Source: Microcoleus sp. FACHB-831
Lineage (GTDB): Bacteria; Cyanobacteriota; Cyanobacteriia; Cyanobacteriales; FACHB-T130
Direction of reading: 5' to 3'
Assembly (NCBI RefSeq): GCF_014695585.1
Contig: NZ_JACJON010000042.1
Location: forward strand, 1 to 64,000
DNA length: 64,000 bases
The notes under the pieces were generated by a model. That model made no database searches and was not told where the DNA came from. It was given only the letters and a program-made list of their open reading frames with translations. The translations under genes were made by a program, and so were the position numbers. Numbering within the stretch: the stretch's first letter is position 1; every line of letters starts with the position of its first letter. Below, in pieces: positions 53,772-61,882 of this stretch.

Positions 53772-54551
53772 ATGAATCGATCGCTCCGTACCTTGGGTGT
53801 AGCGCCAAATGCTTGGGCAGTTGATGAGAAAATTGCCGACATCACCCGTCCACCCCTCAAACCCGAACCTGTCACCCTAACAACAGCAACTAAGACGCTG
53901 CGCGTGGATTTGGCAAAAGCCGCCATATTGGTGATAGATATGCAGAACGATTTCTGTCATCCTGATGGCTGGCTAGCTCATATTGGCGTAGACGTGACAC
54001 CCGCACGCACGCCCATCAATCCTTTGAAAAATGTGCTGCCAAAATTGCGGAGTGCAAACCTGCCTGTAATTTGGATAAACTGGGGCAACCGTCCCGATTT
54101 AATGAATATCAGCGCGGGAGCGCGTCACGTTTACAATCCTACAGGCGATGGTGTGGGTTTGGGCGACCCTCTGCCAGCCAATGGCGCACCCGTTTTGATG
54201 GCTGGTAGTTGGGCGGCGGCGGTGGTAGATGAGCTGGAACAAAAGCCGGAAGATATCCGCGTTGACAAGTACCGGATGAGCGGTTTTTGGGATACTCCCT
54301 TGGATAGTATCCTGCGGAATCTAGGAAGAACTACTTTGTTTTTTGCAGGAGTCAACGCCGATCAATGCGTGATGGCAACATTGCAAGATGCCAATTTCCT
54401 CGGCTATGACTGCATTTTGGTTACTGATTGTAGTGCAACTACATCTCCCGAGTATTGCTGGCAAGCAACTCTTTATAACATCAATCAGTGTTTTGGTTTC
54501 GTTACAGATTCTCAAGCTATCGTAGAAGCAATTAGCAATGGGGAATTTTAG
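53772..54551 (+). CDS. isochorismatase-like cysteine hydrolase (biuret/ureido amidohydrolase type)
   Basis: 259 residues. The catalytic triad is visible: D56 (LVIDMQNDF), K166 (RVDKYRMSGF) and C199 (GVNADQCVMAT). The N-terminal extension before the fold and the FWDTPLD segment are as in biuret hydrolase and RutB-like N-carbamoyl hydrolases. It would release ammonia from a small ureido compound such as biuret or ureidoacrylate. A hairpin follows and then the cupin gene. Confidence 0.87.
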   Translation: MNRSLRTLGVAPNAWAVDEKIADITRPPLKPEPVTLTTATKTLRVDLAKAAILVIDMQNDFCHPDGWLAHIGVDVTPARTPINPLKNVLPKLRSANLPVIWINWGNRPDLMNISAGARHVYNPTGDGVGLGDPLPANGAPVLMAGSWAAAVVDELEQKPEDIRVDKYRMSGFWDTPLDSILRNLGRTTLFFAGVNADQCVMATLQDANFLGYDCILVTDCSATTSPEYCWQATLYNINQCFGFVTDSQAIVEAISNGEF

Positions 54552-54572
54552 ATTTTAAGGTAAATCTAAAAT
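54545..54572. terminator. AAATCT hairpin after the cysteine hydrolase
   Basis: A perfect 11-bp stem (54545-54555 with 54562-54572) around a 6-nt loop. It overlaps the stop codon region and belongs to the same heptamer type as 39818-39859. There is no strong T tract, so termination is possible but not certain. Confidence 0.45.
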
Positions 54573-54639
54573 CATCTCGGCGGACTTTCTCCGCCTGGGC
54601 AAAATTGTCGGGCTAACAGCTAAACTGAAGGAAACCCAA

Positions 54640-55095
54640 ATGGATGCTGCTCGTTGCGTTATTCCTGTCCTCAAATCTCCTAAAGACTATCAAGCATATC
54701 GGATTAGTGCTAATGATAGTAACCGTTTAGCAATTGTATTCGATCCGAAGACGGCGAATATCTCATTAAGTTTTTGTGTAGAAATATTCGATGTTGGGGG
54801 GCAAACACCGCCGAATCGACATCAAATGGCTGTAGAGATGTTTTTCGTCCTTAAAGGAGAAGGGCAAGCCACTTGTGATGGAAAGACTGTACCAATTCGC
54901 CCTGGAGACAGTATTTTAGTGCCCCCGACGGGCATTCATAAACTTGAAAATACGGGATCTGGTCGCTTGTATACACTGTGTATCATGGTTCCCAATGAAG
55001 ATTTTGTAGAACTAATTCGCAGTGGCATTCCTGTTGAATTGGATGAAGAGGATTTAAAAGTCCTCGGTCGTTCAGATTCTTTGGTTACACTTTAA
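54640..55095 (+). CDS. cupin-domain protein
   Basis: 151 residues. The central cupin barrel has RHQMAVEMFFVLKGEGQATCDGKTVPIRPGDSILVPPTGIHKLENTG (cited here as the metal-binding H.M..E pattern and the PGDSILVPPTGIH motif). Single-domain cupins can be isomerases, dioxygenases or small-molecule sensors. It lies between two hydrolases of the nitrogen-compound cluster on the same strand. No specific reaction is assigned. Confidence 0.83.
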   Translation: MDAARCVIPVLKSPKDYQAYRISANDSNRLAIVFDPKTANISLSFCVEIFDVGGQTPPNRHQMAVEMFFVLKGEGQATCDGKTVPIRPGDSILVPPTGIHKLENTGSGRLYTLCIMVPNEDFVELIRSGIPVELDEEDLKVLGRSDSLVTL

Positions 55096-55152
55096 AAATT
55101 GGAAATGGGGAATCGGTTTATCTCTGTAGCAATGAACCATGAACCATGAACT

Positions 55153-56826
55153 ATGAACAAAGAAACAGTTTCAATGCACGCCAGAGATGGGGTGCGGCTA
55201 GATGCGGATATTTATCGCCCTGATGATAACGGTACTTATCCAGTATTGCTGATGCGGCAACCATATGGAAGAGCGATCGCATCTACTGTAGTCTACGCCC
55301 ACCCCGCTTGGTATGCCGCCCAAGGCTATATTGTAGTTATTCAAGATGTCCGAGGGCGGGGCACTTCTGAAGGTGAATTTAAACTGTTTGCCCACGAGAT
55401 TGAAGATGGTTTTGATACCGTAAACTGGGCGGCTAATTTACCAGGAAGTACGGGCGATGTCGGAATGTATGGGTTTTCTTACCAGGGGATGACTCAGCTT
55501 TACGCCGCCGCCGAACATCCACCCGCCTTGAAAGCTATTTGCCCCTCTATGATTGGCTACGATTTGTATGCAGATTGGGCTTATGAAGGCGGGGCATTTT
55601 GTTTGCAAGCTAATTTGGGATGGGCAATTCAATTAGCAACAGAAACAGCTAGGTTGCGGGGAGATGAGAAGGCGTATCAAGCGCTTTTTAATGCTTCTCG
55701 CAATTTACCTTTATATGACACAATTCCTGCTAATCCAGAAATATTAAAAAACTTAGCGCCTGACTCTTTTTATCACGACTGGTTAAACCATCCCGAAACT
55801 GATGAATATTGGGCAAACCTGTCACCTTCGCGCTTCATGCTGGAAGTTGATCTGCCAATGCTGCACGTTGGGGGATGGTTCGATACCTACCTGCGCGGTA
55901 CTCTGAATTTATACAAGAAAATATCAGTTAGCAGCGCTTTCCCTCAGCATTTAGTAATTGGCCCTTGGGCGCATTTGCCTTGGGGTCGCAAAGTCGGTGC
56001 GGTTGATTATGGTGCAGAGGCGGCTAGCCCAATTGACTGGCTGCAAGTGCGTTGGTTTAATCAATTTCTCAAAGGTATTGATACGGGAATATTAGATGAA
56101 CCGCCCGTTTATTTGTTTGAAATGGGTAGTAATGAATGGCGTTTTTTTGATAGTTGGCCTAGCGATAATAATAAATCCTATTTTCTGGAAAGTTCGGGTT
56201 TAGCCAGTATGCGGGAGTATGCTGGCAAGTTAGTTAAGCAAGAGGAAGAATCTAATAATCCAAAATACGATCCCCCCCTACCCCCCCTTAAAAAAGGGGG
56301 GGGTGAAAATCCAAAATCGATGGATGTGTTTGTCCACGATCCTTGGCGACCTGTTCCAGCTTTGGGGGGACACGCTGCAATTCCTGCTGGTTCTTTTGAC
56401 CGTTCTAGCATCGATTGTCGCACGGATGTTTTAACTTATACTTCTGCACCGCTAGAGGCGGATTTATATATCGCTGGGGATGTAGCTGTAGAAGTTTATT
56501 GCACGGCTGATAAGCCAACTTTTGATTTATGTGCTGTCTTGTCTGAGGTGCGAAGTAATGGCAGCGTCTACAATTTTACTCAGGGTTATTTGCGCGTGAA
56601 TCCCGGTGGGGAAACGACTCCGCTACAAATTAAACTTCAGCCGACTTGTATAAAGATTGCGTCTGGTAATGCCTTACGTTTGAGTTTAAGTGCTGCTTGT
56701 TTTCCTGCTTATCCAGTGAATCCGGGAACGAGATCTCTTCCTGCTGAAACTCGTTTGATTGAGGCTGAAATTATTACTTTGACCGTGCTAGCTGGAGGCG
56801 ATTGTCCTTCGAGAATCTTACTTTAG
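55153..56826 (+). CDS. CocE/NonD-family hydrolase (X-Pro dipeptidyl-peptidase-like)
   Basis: 557 residues. The alpha/beta-hydrolase core has the nucleophile S109 in GFSYQGM, IQDVRGRGTSEGEF for the oxyanion region and VIGPWAHLPWG; the C-terminal jelly-roll domain is as in CocE and PepX. It cleaves an ester or amide. A C-rich palindrome (about 56268-56305) is read in frame as DPPLPPLKKGGGE. The reading frame is otherwise intact. Confidence 0.87.
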   Translation: MNKETVSMHARDGVRLDADIYRPDDNGTYPVLLMRQPYGRAIASTVVYAHPAWYAAQGYIVVIQDVRGRGTSEGEFKLFAHEIEDGFDTVNWAANLPGSTGDVGMYGFSYQGMTQLYAAAEHPPALKAICPSMIGYDLYADWAYEGGAFCLQANLGWAIQLATETARLRGDEKAYQALFNASRNLPLYDTIPANPEILKNLAPDSFYHDWLNHPETDEYWANLSPSRFMLEVDLPMLHVGGWFDTYLRGTLNLYKKISVSSAFPQHLVIGPWAHLPWGRKVGAVDYGAEAASPIDWLQVRWFNQFLKGIDTGILDEPPVYLFEMGSNEWRFFDSWPSDNNKSYFLESSGLASMREYAGKLVKQEEESNNPKYDPPLPPLKKGGGENPKSMDVFVHDPWRPVPALGGHAAIPAGSFDRSSIDCRTDVLTYTSAPLEADLYIAGDVAVEVYCTADKPTFDLCAVLSEVRSNGSVYNFTQGYLRVNPGGETTPLQIKLQPTCIKIASGNALRLSLSAACFPAYPVNPGTRSLPAETRLIEAEIITLTVLAGGDCPSRILL

Positions 56827-56961
56827 AGCGATCGCACAGATCCCCCCAACCCCGCTTTTTAAAGGGGGCTATGCGTAAGTACCTATCAAATCTGTATTCT
56901 GACGGATGCTGGCTTTTGTGTAGTTTTATTAATTTAAAAGGCAGCGATTGTAGGAAAACTA

Positions 56962-58005
56962 ATGCCGGAAGGACCAGAAGTAAGGCGGTTTGCAGATTCG
57001 CTTTGCAAAGCGCTTGAAGGTAAAGAAATAATTTCATTAATGGCACGCACGCGGGGCGCAAAGGCTTGGCTGTTAGAGCATCCAGGTGTTTTAATCAACC
57101 GCCGAATTGAACGAGTGCGATCGCGCGGTAAGCACCTTTATTGTTTGATTGAGGGCGGCTACTATTTCCATTCTCACCTAATGATGTGGGGGAGATGGGC
57201 GGTGGAAAGTGAAGTACCTCTAGAGATAGATCGTCGGGAAAGAGCGCGAATTGTTGTGCCAGATGCGATCGCTATTCTCTACTCAGCACCAATTTTTGAA
57301 ATAGGTGCAGGCGATCCTTTTGAACTTGTCGAAAATCTACGCACTCTTGGCCCCGATATCTTACCTTATCCCGAAGAAGGATTATTTGATACTGTAAAGT
57401 TTAAAGAACGGTTGCTAACACCTGAAAACAGCGATCGCGCTATTGGTGCGGCGTTACTCGATCAACAAATCTTAGCCGGAATTGGTAATTATTTGAGAGC
57501 GGAAATTTTGTTTGATTGTCGCCTCGACCCTTGGAAATTGGTTGGCGAGTTGACAACAAATGAACTGGAACGATTGTGCGAGTCAATTGTTAAACTAGCG
57601 CTGCGAGCCGATGAGAAGGGCGGGGTTACTGTTTCTGATGAAGAGCGATCGCGCATGAAAACTGATTCTACGCTAGTTTATCAACTCGGACGCGAGTATG
57701 GGAATCGGCACTATGTTTTTCGTCGCACCAATTTACCTTGTTTGAGATGTAACGACACAATTCGCCAATTGCGTCAAGTGACAAGAGCGGATGAAGAAGG
57801 CGAGAAAAGTAGGATTATCTACTTTTGTCCTAGTTGTCAGGGGACGACGGTAGAGCTTAAGAAATCAAAAAGCAAGTCTTCTAAAGTTGCGGCTGAGGGA
57901 AATAAAAATGATGCAGAGATTGCCTCAAGTTCTATTAAAAAGACGGGGAAGCGATCGCGTCCTCCCGTCGATAATAGCGAAAATATTAATCAGGTGAATG
58001 TATGA
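56962..58005 (+). CDS. Fpg/Nei-family DNA glycosylase
   Basis: 347 residues. N-terminus MPEGPEVRRFADSL gives the catalytic Pro2 and Glu3. The middle has the helix-two-turn-helix region ILAGIGNYLRAEILF, and the C-terminal zinc finger has two Cys pairs (CLRC and CPSC), followed by a Lys/Ser-rich tail of about 50 residues. It removes oxidised bases and cuts the strand by AP-lyase action. The wide sequence divergence from cyanobacterial MutM suggests a Nei-like second enzyme. It overlaps the ligase gene by ATGA, so the two form an operon. Confidence 0.88.
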   Translation: MPEGPEVRRFADSLCKALEGKEIISLMARTRGAKAWLLEHPGVLINRRIERVRSRGKHLYCLIEGGYYFHSHLMMWGRWAVESEVPLEIDRRERARIVVPDAIAILYSAPIFEIGAGDPFELVENLRTLGPDILPYPEEGLFDTVKFKERLLTPENSDRAIGAALLDQQILAGIGNYLRAEILFDCRLDPWKLVGELTTNELERLCESIVKLALRADEKGGVTVSDEERSRMKTDSTLVYQLGREYGNRHYVFRRTNLPCLRCNDTIRQLRQVTRADEEGEKSRIIYFCPSCQGTTVELKKSKSKSSKVAAEGNKNDAEIASSSIKKTGKRSRPPVDNSENINQVNV

Positions 58006-60923
58006 TTAACTCCGCCAAGTTAAACATAGAGGAAAATACTGGAGCGTTGAGCCGTTTTGCCAGCGTTGCCGAACAAGTTGCAGCAACAACTAAGCGGACA
58101 GAAAAAGCAGCATTTTTGGGAAACTATTTCACCTCTCTATCTGATGATGATTTGTCTCATGCTGCGCGATACTTTGCCGGATATATATTTCCCCTGCGAG
58201 ATCAGCGCACAATTAATATTGGTGGGGCGGCATTGCTAACAGCAATAACGGCTGTTAGCGGAGAAGAGAAATCGGCATTACAAACAAGATTAGTAACGCT
58301 TGGCGATCCTGGGGATGTAGCAGAAGAAGCTTTTAATAAAAATGTAAATATTGATGGCGATAACCAGAGTCTTACACTTTCTGAATTATCAAATAAACTT
58401 GAAAAATTAGCAGCGACAACAGGAAGCAAACGTAAAACTGAGCTTGTCACAGAATTGCTTAAGGTGGCAACGCCAGTTGAAGCGAAATATATAGTTAAGC
58501 TATTAGCAGGCGATTTAAGAATTGGGCTTAAAGAAGGTGCAGTTGAAGATGCGATCGCTCGCCTTTTCAAGACAAATGTTTCTAAAGTTCAGTGGGCAAA
58601 TATGCTAACTGGCGATATTGGCGAAACTGCTTTACTAGCGCGTCACCAAAGACTTGATGACGCGCGGATGCGGCTATTCCATCCTATTAAATTTATGCTC
58701 GCTAGTCCCGCCGCAGATTTAACAGAAGTCGCGAAACAAATGCCTTCAGGATTTGCCGTTGAAGACAAGTATGATGGAATTCGCGCTCAAATTCACCTTG
58801 CACCAGCCGAGGAAGATAACTCGATTCTTCACGGTAATATCCATAATGGTAGGCGCGTTGCCCTCTTTTCAAGAACGCTTGACGAAATTACCCAAAGCTT
58901 TCCAGATTTAATCGATCCAATTGCTGGAATTATATCAAGTGAAGCCGCAAAGGGTGAAGAGGGTGGTTTAATTTTGGACGGGGAAATTGTGCCCGTTAGG
59001 GATAATGAAATTTTACCTTTTCAAGAATTGCAAAAGCGACTTGGACGCAAGAAAGTTTCAGAGGAATTACTTGCCGCTGTCCCTGTTGGATTTATTGCCT
59101 ACGATGTGTTGTACGCTCAAGGGCAAGTGTTAATTAATCAGCCCTTTTCCCAGAGGCGGAAGATTTTAGAATCTCTACATTTTGACACTCTAAGGGTACG
59201 TTGTGCTGCTTCAAAACAAGTCCCAGATATTTCCCAATTAGATGAAGAATTTGCCGCAGCGCGAGCCAGGGGAAATGAAGGCTTGATGGTGAAAGATTTG
59301 GATTCTACCTATAAACCTGGTAGGAGAGGACGAGATTGGCTGAAAATTAAACGCGCACTGGCAACGCTTGATGTTGTTGTGACAGCAGCCGAGGTAGGAA
59401 ATGGCAAACGGCATCGCTTTTTGTCTGACTATACTTTTGCCGTGCGAAAGAGCGAAACAGATCCAACACTTTTAAATATTGGTAAGGCTTATTCAGGGTT
59501 AACAGATGCAGAGATAACTGAGCTTTCCGAGTGGTTTCGCGCTCATACTTTGCAAGAGTTAGCGCATGGTAAAGTGTGTTTGGTGGAACCGCGCATCGTC
59601 CTTGAAGTGACTTTCGATCTCGTGCAAGCTTCGACGCGACATGAAAGCGGTTATGCGCTAAGATTTCCGCGCATTTTGCGGGTGAGGAATGATAAGCCTG
59701 CTGAAGAAATTGATACGCTTGAAACTGTGCGTCGTTTGGCGGAAACTGCACCTTCTGAACCTGCAACTGATAAACAGGAATCTTTTGTTGATGCTGCTGC
59801 TAAATTGAATATCCCTCCACCCCCCCTTGGAGGCAATAGTGAATCTGGTATTTTTCAGTTAGAAAATGATATAAACCAAACCCCAAATATTGAAGCAGCG
59901 CACGAGGCTTTTAAAGCTTTTATTGATAGCAGCGATCGCTCTAAATCTATAGCAATACTGCACGACTCAGACGCCGATGGCGTGACTGCTGGGGTTGTAT
60001 TGCAGCTAGCCTTGCAACGCGCTGGATTTGAGAAAGTAACCCGCGTTATACCCGATCGCGATCGCAATGCGTGGACGCCTGCAAACCGCGCTCGCGTCTC
60101 TGCTGTTACACCCGATCGTTTATTTGTACTCGATCTCGGTAGCCAATCGGAACCAGTAATTAATAATGTTCCTACTTGCTTTATCGATCACCACCGTCCT
60201 GAAGGTGTCCCGTCTAATGATACGCTGATTAGCGCTTACACTTGGGAGCCAATTCCTAACACCTCGCTGATAGTTTGGGAACTCTGTCAAGAAATTATAG
60301 ATGTATCAGATTTAGATTGGATTGCAGCTATCGGGACAATGAGCGATTTAGGTGAAAAGGCTCCTTTTGAAATGTTGGCAGTTGCTAAAACTAAGTACAC
60401 AGCAAAATATTTAAAGGAAGCTTCTGCCTTAATTAATGCAGCGCGGCGTGCTTCCCACTACAATCCAGAAGTAGCAGCGCAGGCGTTGCTTACGCATAAA
60501 GATCCGCGATCGCTCGTTAATTCAAACAACCCCGAAGTTGAGCAACTTCGATTAGCTAAGGCGGAAGTTAATACAGCACTTCAAGAGGGAAAAAAAGCAG
60601 CACCAATTTTTGCTGGAAATGTCGCTTTAGTGCGTGTAAATTCACCTTGTCAAATTCATCCGCTAATCGCACAAAGTTGGCGCACGCGATTACCAAAATA
60701 TGTGGTTATTGTAGCGAATGAGGGATATATTCCCGGTCGGATTAACTTTAGCGCCAGAACGTCATCGGGGGTCAATGTCCTTGACTTGTTACGCGGTATA
60801 GAATTATCAGAAGGTGAGGGTAGCTACGGACACGGACACGATAGCGCATCTGGAGGAAGTTTGCCACGCGATCGCTGGAATGAGTTGCTGATCAAACTGG
60901 GGTTTAATATCACCGAAAATTAA
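58002..60923 (+). CDS. ATP-dependent DNA ligase fused to DHH/DHHA1 phosphoesterase
   Basis: 973 residues. The first ~590 residues form an archaeal-type ATP-dependent DNA ligase: a DNA-binding domain, the adenylation motif EDKYDGIRAQIH with K256, GLMVKDLDSTYKPG, DWLKIKR and an OB fold. After a repeat-derived linker (IPPPPLGGNS), a DHH domain follows with HDSDADG (654-660) and DHH (729-731), then a DHHA1-like end (GHGHDSASGG). Cyanobacteria normally rely on NAD-dependent LigA, so this is an extra ligase. Together with the glycosylase it gives base removal, nicking, end trimming and sealing. Confidence 0.9.
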   Translation: MINSAKLNIEENTGALSRFASVAEQVAATTKRTEKAAFLGNYFTSLSDDDLSHAARYFAGYIFPLRDQRTINIGGAALLTAITAVSGEEKSALQTRLVTLGDPGDVAEEAFNKNVNIDGDNQSLTLSELSNKLEKLAATTGSKRKTELVTELLKVATPVEAKYIVKLLAGDLRIGLKEGAVEDAIARLFKTNVSKVQWANMLTGDIGETALLARHQRLDDARMRLFHPIKFMLASPAADLTEVAKQMPSGFAVEDKYDGIRAQIHLAPAEEDNSILHGNIHNGRRVALFSRTLDEITQSFPDLIDPIAGIISSEAAKGEEGGLILDGEIVPVRDNEILPFQELQKRLGRKKVSEELLAAVPVGFIAYDVLYAQGQVLINQPFSQRRKILESLHFDTLRVRCAASKQVPDISQLDEEFAAARARGNEGLMVKDLDSTYKPGRRGRDWLKIKRALATLDVVVTAAEVGNGKRHRFLSDYTFAVRKSETDPTLLNIGKAYSGLTDAEITELSEWFRAHTLQELAHGKVCLVEPRIVLEVTFDLVQASTRHESGYALRFPRILRVRNDKPAEEIDTLETVRRLAETAPSEPATDKQESFVDAAAKLNIPPPPLGGNSESGIFQLENDINQTPNIEAAHEAFKAFIDSSDRSKSIAILHDSDADGVTAGVVLQLALQRAGFEKVTRVIPDRDRNAWTPANRARVSAVTPDRLFVLDLGSQSEPVINNVPTCFIDHHRPEGVPSNDTLISAYTWEPIPNTSLIVWELCQEIIDVSDLDWIAAIGTMSDLGEKAPFEMLAVAKTKYTAKYLKEASALINAARRASHYNPEVAAQALLTHKDPRSLVNSNNPEVEQLRLAKAEVNTALQEGKKAAPIFAGNVALVRVNSPCQIHPLIAQSWRTRLPKYVVIVANEGYIPGRINFSARTSSGVNVLDLLRGIELSEGEGSYGHGHDSASGGSLPRDRWNELLIKLGFNITEN

Positions 60924-60961
60924 TAAATAGGGAATGGGTTCTTAGCCAACCCTTCTCCCCA

Positions 60962-60995
60962 GACTCCGGACTCCGGACTCCGGACTCCGGACTCG
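60962..60995. repeat. tandem heptamer GACTCCG, about 4.7 copies
   Basis: Four perfect copies of GACTCCG (60962-60989) and a partial fifth stand between the ligase gene and the nucleoside hydrolase. This is a short tandem repeat of the cyanobacterial STRR type. Confidence 0.85.
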
Positions 60996-61013
60996 AATGA
61001 ACGATTACCAAAG

Positions 61014-61874
61014 ATGATTGATGTAGTTTGGGACATGGAAACTGGCGATCCGGATGATTTTTTAACGCTATTGTTGTTAATTGGACACCCAGAAGTTAAC
61101 CTCAAAGCTGTTACAATCACCCCCGGAACGCCAGATCAAATCGGACTGGTGAGATATGCGATCGCGGAATTTAATTTAGATATCCCTGTCGGCGCTTACA
61201 ACATCGAACATCCCAAGCAATGCGTCTCTAAATGGCACTACGATACTTATGGCAACATTCCCCCCTCCCGCGATGCAGAACCTGGGGGAGAAATTTTGCT
61301 GCGCTATTGCGATGAAAATACAACGCTAATTACAGGATGTCCCCTCAAGAATGTGGGAAGCGCTATGAAGTTAAATTTCAAAGTGGGGCGTTTGTTTGCC
61401 CAAGGTGGATTTGCAGGCGAGGGTGTAGTTCCATCAGAAAAACAATTAGATAAGTTTAAAGGGATGGTGACTTGCCCTACTTACAACCTCAACGGCGATT
61501 CAAAATCTGCTCTCGCTGCGCTTTCTTATTCCGGCATTAATATTAGACGATTTGTGTCTAAAAATGTCTGTCATGGAGTTTATTACGACCAAAATATGCA
61601 CGAATATTTTGCAGCAGTTAAAGCCAAAAGTAAGTCTCTTGCATGGATTTGGCAGGGGATGGATGTTTACCTGCGATCGCACCAAAGCGGGAAGAAATTC
61701 CACGATCCTTTAGCAGCTTGCTGTGCTATTGATGAATCTATCGCTACTTGGGCAGAGGTAGAGTTGTACCGCGAAAAAGGTCAGTGGGGGTCGAGATTAT
61801 CTCCTGGTTCTGGGACGTGGATTATTATCGATTACGATAGCGAGAAGTTTATCTCTACCTTGACAGCATATTGA
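61014..61874 (+). CDS. nucleoside hydrolase (IUNH family)
   Basis: 286 residues. The metal/ribose motif is DMETGDPDDFLTLL (residues 7-20), a variant of the usual DTDPGxDD, and the C-terminal Asp lies in KKFHDPLAACCAID. The middle has GGFAGEGVVPSEKQ in place of the usual GG(A/N)...N.AE. It splits N-ribosyl bonds to ribose and a base. The deviations suggest a substrate other than common nucleosides. In this cluster ribosylurea, the URC-pathway intermediate, is an attractive guess (inference). Confidence 0.82.
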   Translation: MIDVVWDMETGDPDDFLTLLLLIGHPEVNLKAVTITPGTPDQIGLVRYAIAEFNLDIPVGAYNIEHPKQCVSKWHYDTYGNIPPSRDAEPGGEILLRYCDENTTLITGCPLKNVGSAMKLNFKVGRLFAQGGFAGEGVVPSEKQLDKFKGMVTCPTYNLNGDSKSALAALSYSGINIRRFVSKNVCHGVYYDQNMHEYFAAVKAKSKSLAWIWQGMDVYLRSHQSGKKFHDPLAACCAIDESIATWAEVELYREKGQWGSRLSPGSGTWIIIDYDSEKFISTLTAY

Positions 61875-61882
61875 GAAATAAC

